Positions 18,150 through 26,221 of a stretch of 64,000 nucleotides of DNA are shown here, one piece after another (the stretch's first letter is position 1; every line of letters begins with the position of its first letter). This DNA is from Prevotella sp. GTDB lineage: Bacteria; Bacteroidota; Bacteroidia; Bacteroidales; Bacteroidaceae. The position numbers were made by a program, and so were the translations under genes. The stretch spans positions 62,001 through 126,000 of the forward strand of contig JAEEJK010000049.1 in NCBI GenBank assembly GCA_016281815.1, given 5' to 3'. A model generated the notes under the pieces. It was not told the origin of the DNA and made no database searches. It saw only the letters and a list, made by a program, of their open reading frames with translations.

Positions 18150-18790
18150 CGGTCGAGGAATGGATTCATTCGCAGTTCATCGCCCATCGTACTCTGAGGA
18201 CCATGTCCGGAGAGGATGATGGTCTCGTCGGGCAACTGAGCCAGAAGTCGGAGGCTTTGGATGATCTGCATCATGCTGCCGCCTTCGAAGTCGGTGCGCC
18301 CGATGGACTGACGGAAAAGGGTATCGCCACTGAACAGAGTGTGCTCGTCGGCGATATGGAAACACACAGAGCCACGGGAGTGGCCGGGGGTGTGGATGAC
18401 ATGGAGGGTATGGCTGCCAAAGGCAATCTCGTCTCCGTCGCTCAGGTAGTTACCCGCAGCAGGGTAGGTGTTGCTGAGACGGTATCCGGTGAACTGGACA
18501 GCCTGATCGGAGAGATGATTCAATAAATCGGCATCTTGCTCATGTATTTCGGGACAGAGCCCGTAGGCGTCATGGATGGTGTCGATTCCAAAGTTGTGGT
18601 CAACATGTCCGTGGGTACAGAGCAGGTGGATGGGGGTGAGGTCGTTGCGGAGGATGTAGTCCTTCACGGCTTTGCGCTCTTCCTCATACCATGCGCCACA
18701 GTCGATGATGACACATTCCTTGCTGTCATCACTCACCACATAGCAGTTCTCCTGCAGCATGTTGCACACAAATCGCTCGATTCTTATCAT
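18146..18790 (-). CDS. Metallo-beta-lactamase-fold hydrolase (glyoxalase II-like)
   Basis: 214 residues, no signal peptide. The metal-binding motif THGHVDH (HxHxDH) is intact, followed by HTPGHSRGS and SGDTLF, the remaining zinc-ligand regions, and a C-terminal LSGHGPQST. This is the YcbL/GloB-type family of cytoplasmic thioesterases; the substrate cannot be read from sequence. It overlaps rsmG upstream and ruvC downstream by 4 bp each. Confidence 0.88.
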   Translation of the reverse strand: MIRIERFVCNMLQENCYVVSDDSKECVIIDCGAWYEEERKAVKDYILRNDLTPIHLLCTHGHVDHNFGIDTIHDAYGLCPEIHEQDADLLNHLSDQAVQFTGYRLSNTYPAAGNYLSDGDEIAFGSHTLHVIHTPGHSRGSVCFHIADEHTLFSGDTLFRQSIGRTDFEGGSMMQIIQSLRLLAQLPDETIILSGHGPQSTMGDELRMNPFLDR

Positions 18791-19407
18791 ATCGGTAGGT
18801 ATATCATATATTTTCCTTCAAACCAACTGTCACCGGCCCATTCATGCAGGTCATAGGTCTCGGCGATGCGGTGGAATGGAGATGTCTCTTGACTGATGTC
18901 TCCGCCCTTCAGGCATAGGATGCCGTTGGCAATGGCGTTGCGCTGGCGAGGGGAGATGTTCTTGCGCACGATGCGGACAAGGTCGGGGAGGGGCATCACG
19001 GCACGGCTGACCACAAAGTCGTAGCGCCCGCGCTCTTCCTCACCACGGATATGGGTGGCACGCACATTCTCCAAACCGATTGATTGGGCGATGTCGGTGG
19101 CCACGCGGATTTTCTTGCCGGTGCCGTCGATGAGATGAAACTTGACCTCAGGCCATACGATGGCAAGGGGAATGCCGGGAAATCCACCGCCTGTCCCGAA
19201 GTCGAGCACCTCGGTGCCGGGGGTCGGATGGACATAATGGGCGATGGAGAGGGAGTGGAGGACATGGTGCTGGTAGAGATGGTAAATGTCCTTGCGGGAA
19301 ATGACATTGATCTTCTGGTTCCAGTCCGTATAGAGTCCCTCGAGGGCTTCCAACTGGCTGATCTGCCGTGGAGACAGGTCGGGAAAGAGTCTCAGTATCT
19401 CGTTCAT
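18787..19407 (-). CDS. rsmG: 16S rRNA (guanine-N7)-methyltransferase RsmG
   Basis: 206 residues, the usual length. The S-adenosylmethionine site VLDFGTGGGFPGIPLAI and the N-terminal YTDWNQKINVISRKD are diagnostic of RsmG (GidB), which methylates G527 of 16S rRNA; loss gives low-level streptomycin resistance in other bacteria. ATGA overlaps (4 bp) on both sides place it in a coupled operon between the lipoprotein and hydrolase genes. Confidence 0.95.
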   Translation of the reverse strand: MNEILRLFPDLSPRQISQLEALEGLYTDWNQKINVISRKDIYHLYQHHVLHSLSIAHYVHPTPGTEVLDFGTGGGFPGIPLAIVWPEVKFHLIDGTGKKIRVATDIAQSIGLENVRATHIRGEEERGRYDFVVSRAVMPLPDLVRIVRKNISPRQRNAIANGILCLKGGDISQETSPFHRIAETYDLHEWAGDSWFEGKYMIYLPI

Positions 19408-20207
19408 CGCTTCAGCAGTTGTTTGACGTTGGATAATTTCACCTCTACTTGTATCTCTCCTTTGTCACGGTCGGCTATCTCTCCTGCCACATAGACGAAA
19501 GTGATGGTATGGTTGTCCAACAGGAAATTGCTGGTGGGGTAGGCCTCAATGCCATTGAAGAAGCCGGCTTCATGCAACTCTGCCAGACTTTTGTTGGAGG
19601 ATTGCCTCATCAGTTGGGCAGTGATGGCTTCGGTCAGACCTTTCTCGTAGCCGGGCACAAAAACGTCTTCCAGACGCAAGATGCGCTTTCTCGGCAGGTC
19701 GAGGTTCTGGCATACCGTGTATTCTGTCGTCACGGCTCCCTGGCGGTTGGTGATGTGCGCTCGGTACATCAAGGTGCTGTCGCGGCCTTCGCTGATGTTG
19801 GTGCGCAACTTGAAACCGATGGTTGCCGCGGCGGTGTCACACTCGTCAGTGAACAGACCGGAATAGAATGTCCTGTAGTCGCTGCAATAACGCTTGATGA
19901 AAGAGTCGACGGCTTCTCGTGGGGGAATGTGGCGCTCGGTCAGCGAGAGATATTCGGGAGAGAGGATGCCGCTGCGGAGCAGACTGTCGCACAAAGGGGC
20001 ATATTCCTCGTTGGAAAGTGTGATCAGTTCGATGTCGGCTGTGCACCGGGGACTGGCAGCGGAGTCCGTCAGGGCTATACCGCCAGAGGCTTTCAGCGTG
20101 TCGAGCACTATGCCCATCTCACGCATCGTCGGGTGGTGACGGCAACTGCACATCAGGACAACTGTCAGCAATAAAAAGGGAAATATCCGGTATCTCATTC
20201 CATACAT
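19404..20207 (-). CDS. DUF3298/RsiV-like lipoprotein
   Basis: 267 residues from the ATG at 20207 (MYGMRYRIF); 20198 is an equally good start. The signal ends in the lipobox LMCSC. The mature domain has the DUF4163/DUF3298 layout: a paired-strand region with a conserved FYSGLFTDE segment, then LRLEDVFVPGYEKGL and the final NFLLDNHTITFVYVAGEI. Related domains occur in RsiV-type lysozyme-binding anti-sigma factors and in many surface lipoproteins; there is no sigma factor partner here. The promoter at 20249-20279 supports these starts rather than the longer open frame to 20288. It is the first gene of the rsmG-ruvC operon. Confidence 0.75.
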   Translation of the reverse strand: MYGMRYRIFPFLLLTVVLMCSCRHHPTMREMGIVLDTLKASGGIALTDSAASPRCTADIELITLSNEEYAPLCDSLLRSGILSPEYLSLTERHIPPREAVDSFIKRYCSDYRTFYSGLFTDECDTAAATIGFKLRTNISEGRDSTLMYRAHITNRQGAVTTEYTVCQNLDLPRKRILRLEDVFVPGYEKGLTEAITAQLMRQSSNKSLAELHEAGFFNGIEAYPTSNFLLDNHTITFVYVAGEIADRDKGEIQVEVKLSNVKQLLKR

Positions 20208-20248
20208 TTCTAATCTGCAGCCTGTGGAAGGGCTCTCACAAGCACATG

Positions 20249-20279
20249 CAAAGGTAGCGAAATCCCGCATTCTTGCAAA
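20249..20279 (-). promoter_or_regulatory. Promoter of the lipoprotein-rsmG-ruvC operon
   Basis: On the minus strand, TTTG (20276-20279), 19 bp spacer, TACCTTTG (20249-20256). This is an exact Bacteroidota -33/-7 pair. Confidence 0.8.
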
Positions 20280-20349
20280 AAAAGGCATATCTTTTTAAAT
20301 AATGTTATATTTTCTGTGTCGATATTAAAGTTTTTTTCCCAAAAATGAG

Positions 20350-20357
20350 TATCTTTG
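20350..20357 (+). promoter_or_regulatory. Probable -7 element of the polyferredoxin operon
   Basis: TATCTTTG, an exact TAnnTTTG match, 72 bp before the ATG at 20430. No clear TTTG at the -33 position (T-rich instead). Confidence 0.55.
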
Positions 20358-20429
20358 CTCATCAAATGTGCAATTATCGCTATTCTTCTCTATGTTATAT
20401 AGTTTATTTCATACCTAAACACAATCAAA

Positions 20430-21902
20430 ATGTTGAAAAGAATTAGACAGATACTGGCGACGGTGATGTTTGTGGGCATCACATTGCTGTTCCTTGACTT
20501 TACAGGAAGCCTGCATCATTGGCTGGGCTGGATGGCGAAAGTACAGTTCTTGCCGGCACTCTTGGCGCTTAATTTTGTCATCGTGGCGGCTTTGCTCATC
20601 CTTACGCTCATCTTCGGACGGCTCTATTGCTCCGTCATCTGCCCGCTGGGGGTCATGCAGGATCTCATCGCCAGACTCAACAGGAAACGCAACAAGTATT
20701 CTTATTCAAAGGCTGTCTCTTGGCTGAGATATACCATGCTGGCTGTCATGGTGGTGGCTTTCGTGGCTGGATTGGGGTCGCTGGTGGCTCTGCTGGCACC
20801 TTACAGCGCGTTCGGACGAATCGCCACACATGTGCTGCAGCCGTTGTGGAAACTGGGCAACAATGTGCTGGCTGGCATTGCGGAGAGTGCTGACAGTTAT
20901 ATGTTCTACTCCACGGATGTGTGGGTGAAGGGGGTCTCTACCCTGGTCATCGCTTTGGCTACGCTGCTTATCGTGGGCGTGTTGGCATGGCGCAACGGCC
21001 GCACTTATTGCAATACCATCTGCCCTGTGGGAACGGTTCTGGGTTTCTTCGCCCGATTCTCTTGGCTCAAAATCCATTTCGATGAGGAAAAATGCCGCGA
21101 TTGCTCCCTTTGCAGCAAAAACTGCAAGGCGGCTTGCATCGATTACAAGGAGCATAAGGTGGATTACAGCAGGTGCATTGCATGTGGCAACTGCATCGGG
21201 AAATGCAAGTTCGGTGCCTTGAGTTACGGCCACCGCGCTACGGCAAAGTCGGTGCAGGAGGAAAGCAAGGATGTGGACAAGAGCAAGCGCTCCTTCTTGC
21301 TGGCTACTTCGCTGATTGCTGCTACTGCTATCGCTGAGGAGAAAAAGAAAGTGGATGGAGGACTGGCGGTCATCGAGGATAAGGTGGCTCCGCAAAGGCA
21401 GACCAAACTGCTGCCTCCAGGGGCTTTAAGTGCCAATAATATGGCAAAACGGTGTACTGGATGCCAATTGTGTGTCTCTGAATGCCCCAATGGCGTGCTC
21501 AGACCTTCGGAGGGATTGATGACACTCATGCAGCCAGTCATGTCTTATGAGAGAGGATATTGCAGACCTGAGTGTACACGATGCTCAGAGGTGTGTCCCA
21601 CAGGTGCTATCCAACCTATCAGAGGGGAGGAGAAGGCGGCCATACAAATCGGACACGCCGTGTGGATCAAGAAAAATTGTGTGGCTGTGACAGATGGCGT
21701 CGAGTGCGGAAACTGTGCCCGACATTGCCCGGCAGGGGCCATAGAGATGGTGCCGTTGAATGAGGAGGACGATGATACACCATTCGTTCCGGCTGTCAAT
21801 GAGAGCAGGTGCATCGGATGCGGTGCCTGTGAAAATCTGTGTCCGGCACGCCCGTTGTCTGCTATCTATGTGGAGGGACATGAGGTCCACAAATCGATTT
21901 AG
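20430..21902 (+). CDS. Membrane polyferredoxin, NapH-NapG-like fusion
   Basis: 490 residues. The N-terminal half (1-265) has about four membrane helices, two CxxxCP motifs (YCSVICPLG at 66-74, YCNTICPVG at 193-201) as in NosR/NapH quinol oxidases, then a cytoplasmic-type 2x[4Fe-4S] ferredoxin (CRDCSLCSKNC at 222, CIACGNCIGKC at 249). At 285-302 a hydrophobic stretch KRSFLLATSLIAATAIA resembles a signal or Tat-like anchor. The C-terminal part carries four more cluster motifs (CTGCQLCVSECP 342, CRPECTRCSEVCP 378, CVAVTDGVECGNCARHCP 417, CIGCGACENLCP 461), as in NapG. Inferred role: passing quinol electrons across the membrane to the exported iron-sulfur reductase encoded 54 bp downstream. Confidence 0.8.
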   Translation: MLKRIRQILATVMFVGITLLFLDFTGSLHHWLGWMAKVQFLPALLALNFVIVAALLILTLIFGRLYCSVICPLGVMQDLIARLNRKRNKYSYSKAVSWLRYTMLAVMVVAFVAGLGSLVALLAPYSAFGRIATHVLQPLWKLGNNVLAGIAESADSYMFYSTDVWVKGVSTLVIALATLLIVGVLAWRNGRTYCNTICPVGTVLGFFARFSWLKIHFDEEKCRDCSLCSKNCKAACIDYKEHKVDYSRCIACGNCIGKCKFGALSYGHRATAKSVQEESKDVDKSKRSFLLATSLIAATAIAEEKKKVDGGLAVIEDKVAPQRQTKLLPPGALSANNMAKRCTGCQLCVSECPNGVLRPSEGLMTLMQPVMSYERGYCRPECTRCSEVCPTGAIQPIRGEEKAAIQIGHAVWIKKNCVAVTDGVECGNCARHCPAGAIEMVPLNEEDDDTPFVPAVNESRCIGCGACENLCPARPLSAIYVEGHEVHKSI

Positions 21903-21956
21903 CCCTCTCCCCGTCACTCTCATATTTTACAAAACTCCCATAATTCCTAAGAAAAA

Positions 21957-23384
21957 ATGAAAAAAAATATATCAAGACGCCAATTTCTGAAACTTTTCGG
22001 AGGCGGAGCCGTCGCCACTTCTGCTGCCTTGGTGGGCTGCGGTAAGTCGGGTGTCCCTGGCTCAGCAGAGGATGATTATCGCAATCAGGTGGAACCGCCT
22101 ACAGGGAAGATGACCTATAGAGTCAACCCTTCTACCAAGGAAAAAGTGTCACTGCTGGGCTATGGCATGATGCGACTGCCCAACAAACCACAAAAGGAGA
22201 ATGAACAACCTGAAATCGATCAGGAAATGGTCAACAAATTGGTGGACTATGCCATTGAGCATGGTGTGAATTATTTTGACACATCTCCGGCTTATTGCAT
22301 GGGGCATTCTGAGGAGTCTACAGGTATCGCACTTCACAAATATCCTCGCGATAAATATTTCGTGGCCACCAAATTGTCCAATTTTGACCCGTCCACACAA
22401 TCGAGGGAGGGATCCATCAAAATGTATCACGACTCCATGAAATATCTTCAGGTCGACTATATCGACTATTACCTCCTGCATGCCATAGGAGGCGGGGGAA
22501 TGGAAAGCCTCAACGACAGGTTTATCAATAATGGGATGATCGACTATCTCATGGAGGAGCGTGCAGCAGGACGCATCCGAAACTTGGGCTTCTCTTATCA
22601 TGGTGATGTCAAGGTGTTCGACTATCTGCTCGAGCATCATGACAAGTATAAGTGGGACTTCGTTCAGATAGAACTCAACTACTTGGACTGGAACTTCGCC
22701 AATGAAATAAATCCTGACAATACCGATGCAAGTTATCTGTACGCGGAATTGCAGAAAAGAGGCATCCCTGCTGTGGTCATGGAACCACTGTTGGGCGGAA
22801 GACTGTCTAATATGCCGCAGTTCATCGCCACCAAACTCAAACAGCGTGACCCGGAGAAATCGGTGGCTTCATGGGCCTTCCGCTACGCAGGTACTCCCGA
22901 AGGGGTACTCACCGTACTCAGTGGTATGACATATATGGAGCACCTCAAGGACAACCTGCTCTCATATTGCCCGCTACAGCCCCTCACAGAGGAGGAAAAT
23001 CAGTTCCTTTACAGGGTGGCAAAGGAAATCGTGGGGGTGGAGAACATCCCGTGCAACGACTGCAAGTATTGTATGCCTTGCCCCTATGGCATAGACATCC
23101 CGGGTATCTTCGTCCATTACAACAAATGTAAAAACGAGGGGCGCATCCCAGTGAAGAATCTCCAGGAGGAATACCGGAAAAGACGCAGGGAATACCTCAT
23201 CGGACTCGACCGTGCCGTTCCCAAAATGCGACAGGCTGATCACTGCATCGGATGCGGACAATGCGAACCTCACTGCCCGCAAAGCATCAAAATCCCAAGA
23301 GAACTGAAGAAAATCTCTGACTTCGTAGAAAACTTGAGACGGCATCCCTTCGTTTTCCAAGATGATGAAGGAGAGAAGGCATGA
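21957..23384 (+). CDS. Tat-exported aldo/keto reductase lipoprotein with C-terminal [4Fe-4S] ferredoxin domain
   Basis: 475 residues. The N-terminus has a twin-arginine motif (SRRQFLK, residues 6-12), a short hydrophobic segment and a lipobox (ALVGC, Cys28), so it is probably a Tat-dependent lipoprotein. Residues about 50-350 are an aldo/keto reductase barrel: LGYGMMRLP, YFDTSPAYCMGHSE with the catalytic Asp/Tyr, VATKLS with the Lys, YYLLHAI with the His. The C-terminus binds iron-sulfur clusters through CNDCKYCMPCP (366-376) and CIGCGQCEPHCP (430-441). Exported AKRs with ferredoxin tails differ from cytosolic NADPH-dependent ones, and the upstream membrane polyferredoxin is a natural electron donor. 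Substrate unknown. Confidence 0.88.
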   Translation: MKKNISRRQFLKLFGGGAVATSAALVGCGKSGVPGSAEDDYRNQVEPPTGKMTYRVNPSTKEKVSLLGYGMMRLPNKPQKENEQPEIDQEMVNKLVDYAIEHGVNYFDTSPAYCMGHSEESTGIALHKYPRDKYFVATKLSNFDPSTQSREGSIKMYHDSMKYLQVDYIDYYLLHAIGGGGMESLNDRFINNGMIDYLMEERAAGRIRNLGFSYHGDVKVFDYLLEHHDKYKWDFVQIELNYLDWNFANEINPDNTDASYLYAELQKRGIPAVVMEPLLGGRLSNMPQFIATKLKQRDPEKSVASWAFRYAGTPEGVLTVLSGMTYMEHLKDNLLSYCPLQPLTEEENQFLYRVAKEIVGVENIPCNDCKYCMPCPYGIDIPGIFVHYNKCKNEGRIPVKNLQEEYRKRRREYLIGLDRAVPKMRQADHCIGCGQCEPHCPQSIKIPRELKKISDFVENLRRHPFVFQDDEGEKA

Positions 23385-23400
23385 CCTTCTCTCCTCCTAA

Positions 23401-23493
23401 ATCATCTATTCCCTCTATCCCCTCTATCCCTTCTATAGCATCTATCCCATTCTATAGCATCTATTTCTTCTATAGCATCTATCATCTATCCCT
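23401..23493. repeat. Nonamer tandem repeat (CTCTATCCC/TTCTATAGC family)
   Basis: About ten units of 9 bp between the reductase stop and xseB, including alternating CTCTATCCC, TTCTATAGC and ATCTATCCC. The units are the same as at 5533-5646, the only two sites in the window that share a unit. The plus (coding) strand is pyrimidine-rich. Confidence 0.85.
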
Positions 23494-23509
23494 ATAAAAA
23501 CCCATTCAT

Positions 23510-23701
23510 ATGCCAGATAAAATCAACTACGAATCCGCCGTTAAAGAACTTGAGGAAATCGTCAGGAAAATGGAAAACGACCAACTGGACATCGATTCCC
23601 TGACTGAACAGTTGAAAAGGGCTCAACAACTGGTAAAAATCTGCAAAGATAAATTGACCAAAACAGACGAGGAAATCAAACAGATATTGGAAGAGCAATA
23701 A
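23510..23701 (+). CDS. xseB: Exodeoxyribonuclease VII small subunit
   Basis: 63 residues, normal for XseB. The motif YESAVKELEEIVRKMEN and the second helix LKRAQQLVKICKDKL form the two-helix bundle that coats the long arm of XseA. The complex degrades single-stranded DNA. In most Bacteroidota xseB directly follows xseA; here no xseA is within the window and the upstream neighbour is the reductase, separated by a repeat tract. Confidence 0.93.
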   Translation: MPDKINYESAVKELEEIVRKMENDQLDIDSLTEQLKRAQQLVKICKDKLTKTDEEIKQILEEQ

Positions 23702-23816
23702 TCTTTTCCTTCCTCTAAGTAACATTTCTGCTGACAACCATTCTGTCGCCTTGTTTAAATCTCAATTGTGAAAAATTTTTAATAATCACATCCTTTTATA
23801 ACAAATTGGAATTTTG

Positions 23817-23840
23817 TCCGTCTATCTAAATACAGACGGA
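23817..23840 (+). promoter_or_regulatory. Short hairpin in the leader of the 87-residue gene
   Basis: TCCGTCT and AGACGGA form a 7-bp stem with a 10-nt A/T-rich loop, ending 46 bp before the ATG at 23887. There is no T run after it, so it is not an obvious terminator; it may be a leader structure. Confidence 0.4.
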
Positions 23841-23886
23841 TTGCTTTGTCGACCGCTACTATGTATAACTAAAAGTATTGTTGGAA

Positions 23887-24150
23887 ATGAAATTATTCGA
23901 AGATACCACTGCTTATATCAAGGACCTTACCAATCTGATTTGGAATTATATCCTCAACCGGGAATTGTATCCTGATAACGCACAGTTGGCTGTGCAGCCT
24001 GAGATCCTAGCCAATATTATCGATGACCCAGAACAATGTGCTTTCTGCGACTTCTATGATCTCAGCCTCTTCATTGCCAAAGATAAAGAAGGAAAACCTG
24101 TGCCAAACCTCCTGGCCATCAGAAATATAGCCGACAGATATTACAGGTGA
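23887..24150 (+). CDS. Conserved small protein of unknown function
   Basis: 87 residues from the ATG at 23887 (MKLFEDTTAYIKDL); a TTG three codons upstream is possible but less likely. No signal peptide or membrane segment. It is acidic, with two cysteines in ECAFCDFYDL-like context (EQCAFCDFYD). I recall similar short proteins in Bacteroidales with the same LYPDNAQLAV segment, none with a known role. It lies alone between xseB and a convergent gene. Confidence 0.7.
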   Translation: MKLFEDTTAYIKDLTNLIWNYILNRELYPDNAQLAVQPEILANIIDDPEQCAFCDFYDLSLFIAKDKEGKPVPNLLAIRNIADRYYR

Positions 24151-24171
24151 TCCTTCCCTTCCTTAACCATA

Positions 24172-24320
24172 TGCGGCGGCTAAAAAAGCCGCCGCACTTA
24201 TTCCAAGTAGTGTCTTTTTAGCCGCCGCATTTCTTCCTAAGCAGTGCCTTTTTAGCCGCTGCCCTTCCTAAGCAGTGGCCGCTGCCCTTCTCCGTAAGCG
24301 GCGGTTCTGCCGCCGCCCCT
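24172..24320. repeat. REP-like GC-rich hairpin repeats between convergent genes
   Basis: A perfect 9-bp stem (TGCGGCGGC/GCCGCCGCA, loop TAAAAAA) at 24172-24196 can act as terminator. Three to four related units follow, each of the form CCTAAGCAGTG...TAGCCGCTGCCC, the last being CTTCTCCGTAAGCGGCGG with its complementary arm CCGCCGCCC. The last unit matches the repeats at 52548-52670 in both leader (CTTCTCCGTA) and stem layout. Confidence 0.75.
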
Positions 24321-24335
24321 GTTCCCCTCTGGCTC

Positions 24336-24938
24336 TCATTGGATATCCGAGAATGGCAGTTTCTTCGCTGGCCAGCCATAGTCCTGATACATGGTGACAC
24401 TGATGTCGTGCTTCTTGGCATAAACGGCCAACCCTTCGGCCCTCAACTTCTCACGTGCTTCCGCATCGCTGTTGATGGCGTGGAACGCATCATACTTGTC
24501 ACCGAAGATTTTCTTGGCTGAAGGCAAGTTGTTGGAGCCGTCCTCCACCTGGTCAAAGCCGGTCACCTCAAAGCCCTTTTCTGTCTGACGGATGTGCATC
24601 AGTCCGGGATGGCTGCCGCCAGAAACGCATTTCAGCGTGTCGCCCACCTGATTGTAGTTGAACACCCAGAAGTCGCCCCATACAAGGATGTCGTCTCCAT
24701 TCCGCTCATCAACAGTCACGATGCTGTGAATGGGAACACAGTGCTCGCCCGGAGCATAATGCTTGCCGATTTCATTCACCAGATAACGGTCGATGGCTGG
24801 GAAATAGTTGGTCTCAATGGGCGTTTCTTCTATCTCTGCCTTGGGTGCGGCAGACGGTTTACTTTCACATGCTGCCAATATGAGCAGGGCAGCGAGAGAG
24901 ATAAGTGTTGCTCTTAAATGTTGAACGTTTCTTGCCAT
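24336..24938 (-). CDS. Lipoprotein of unknown function
   Basis: 200 residues with a lipoprotein signal (LAALLILAAC, Cys about 24). The mature protein has a conserved-looking core: YLVNEIGKHYAPGEHCVPIHSI, DDILVWGDFWVFNYN and GGSHPGLMHI, then SAKKIFGDKYDAF. I recall homologues in Bacteroides and Prevotella annotated as hypothetical. The compact, tryptophan-rich strands suggest an NTF2- or lipocalin-like fold, but this is a guess. It is a single gene convergent with the 87-residue gene. Confidence 0.75.
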   Translation of the reverse strand: MARNVQHLRATLISLAALLILAACESKPSAAPKAEIEETPIETNYFPAIDRYLVNEIGKHYAPGEHCVPIHSIVTVDERNGDDILVWGDFWVFNYNQVGDTLKCVSGGSHPGLMHIRQTEKGFEVTGFDQVEDGSNNLPSAKKIFGDKYDAFHAINSDAEAREKLRAEGLAVYAKKHDISVTMYQDYGWPAKKLPFSDIQ

Positions 24939-25285
24939 AATGTGATTTTATAGTATGTTAAAAAAATATGATTTAAAAATCAGTATGTTTTAAAAAGTAT
25001 GTTTATAAAAAACTGTATGATAAAAAGATTTTCCCAATCTTGTATAAAAACAACGTAGGGTTTAGGCAATTATTGTGTTTTTGTTTTTTTCGATGCCAAG
25101 GTCATCGTTCCTGATTGCCTGTATGTATTATCCGGCGAATAAAGATGACAATATCCAAATCATATGGCTTAACTTCTTTATCCACTTTCAACCTGAAAAA
25201 GTTGAAATATTTAACTGATAAAAAGAGGTTCGACTGCTTTTATTTTGTACTTTTGTGCCGTTTTCCAAATACGTTATTTATCGAT
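24939..25285. other. 347-bp AT-rich intergenic region between divergent lipoprotein genes
   Basis: Bases 24954-25030 contain four GTATG boxes (GTATGTT, GTATGTTTT, GTATGTTTA, GTATGATA) in poly-A context, three of them spaced about 15-17 bp. A weak long-range inverted pair AGGCAAT/ATTGCCT lies at about 25072-25123. A -7 element sits at 25248. I see no coding frame with plausible start and composition here; the open frame from 25115 lacks a signal peptide at its start. Confidence 0.5.
25248..25255 (+). promoter_or_regulatory. Probable -7 element
   Basis: TACTTTTG, exact TAnnTTTG, 30 bp before the ATG at 25286. It indicates that translation starts at 25286 and not at the upstream in-frame ATG at 25115. 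Confidence 0.65.
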
Positions 25286-26086
25286 ATGGTCAGAAAGAAT
25301 CTATGGGTGTATGCCGCCATCCTTGCAACATGCGGCTTGGGATTGTTCACATCTTGCAATGATGGAACAACTTTGATGAAAGTGAATGGTGTGCTCGAAG
25401 AACCGGTTGCTGACAAGATGCCGGAACAGGTGGAAAAGGCTTTTGCTACGGCGCAGAAAGTCCATCCGTTTGAAATCATGAACGACTCTGCAAACAATGT
25501 CTGTGTGTTCGGCATCAGTGAACTCGATGGTGGAGTCTCAACCGAAGGTTATGGCGTGATGGTTAACAAGAATGCTACCTCCACCACTTTCAGCAACATC
25601 CGTAACAGCCGACAGCCAAAGGCTTTCTATGATGCCGAGTCAAACAGTCTTTGGCTCACTTCATGCGTCATGGAGGGAACTGGCACGAATGTGGAGCAAC
25701 TCTACAAGATGCAGTTCGGGAGTGACAACGACAGCGCACGCATCGTGGCAACCTTCGAGCCTTTCCAGATGCAACAGAAGATCCTCGAACAAATGAGTTA
25801 CTCGGTGAAAGGAGAGCAGATCAAATTATATGCCAACGGAGTGGAGATCGCTTCTGCCCAAAACACCGTTACAGACATGGGAGGTCTTGACGCAGAACAA
25901 CCCATTTGGGTGGGCGAGCAAATCAGTTATGACCTTGGCAACGGCCAACCGCGCGTATGCTTCGTCCCTGGTGTCAAATTCACCACAGGCCTTGTATTGA
26001 CCTATGATGATATGCCTACCCTGTCGGCGAGCATTGACTTGAAAGAGGATGGCAACTACACGCTGTCGGATTTCAAGGCTGAATAA
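25286..26086 (+). CDS. Lipoprotein of unknown function
   Basis: 266 residues from 25286, MVRKNLWVYAAILATCG, with the lipobox-like LFTSC (Cys about 23). The mature part is rich in beta strands with no catalytic motif; segments such as FGISELDGGVSTEGYGVMV and IWVGEQISYDLGNGQPRV suggest an immunoglobulin-like or propeller-like scaffold, but I recognise no family. The upstream in-frame extension to 25115 would place 57 extra residues before the signal and precedes the -7 element, so it is rejected. A single gene with its own promoter. Confidence 0.7.
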   Translation: MVRKNLWVYAAILATCGLGLFTSCNDGTTLMKVNGVLEEPVADKMPEQVEKAFATAQKVHPFEIMNDSANNVCVFGISELDGGVSTEGYGVMVNKNATSTTFSNIRNSRQPKAFYDAESNSLWLTSCVMEGTGTNVEQLYKMQFGSDNDSARIVATFEPFQMQQKILEQMSYSVKGEQIKLYANGVEIASAQNTVTDMGGLDAEQPIWVGEQISYDLGNGQPRVCFVPGVKFTTGLVLTYDDMPTLSASIDLKEDGNYTLSDFKAE

Positions 26087-26185
26087 TCTACTCCTGAATA
26101 AAAGTAGATAACCCTTTTTGTAAGATGCCATTAGAGTTAAATATTTAAAACTTTTTGTTTATTTAACGGCAATATTACACCTCTG

Positions 26186-26217
26186 TTTGCATATTTGAAA
26201 AAAAAGTGCCACCTTTG
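26186..26217 (+). promoter_or_regulatory. Promoter of the outer-membrane barrel-lptC operon
   Basis: TTTG at 26186-26189, 20 bp spacer, CACCTTTG at 26210-26217 (one mismatch to TAnnTTTG). Only four bases separate the TTTG from the ATG at 26222, so the transcript is predicted to be leaderless. Confidence 0.6.
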
Positions 26218-26221
26218 CAAA

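Noticed and set aside
20208..20288. Upstream start for the DUF3298 lipoprotein
   Set aside because: It would run through the -33/-7 promoter at 20249-20279.
25072..25123. Riboswitch or small RNA
   Set aside because: Only a 7-bp distant inverted pair; no recognised motif and no T-run terminator follows.
25115..25285. N-terminal extension of the lipoprotein gene at 25286
   Set aside because: It would place 57 residues before a lipoprotein signal, and the -7 element at 25248 lies inside it.
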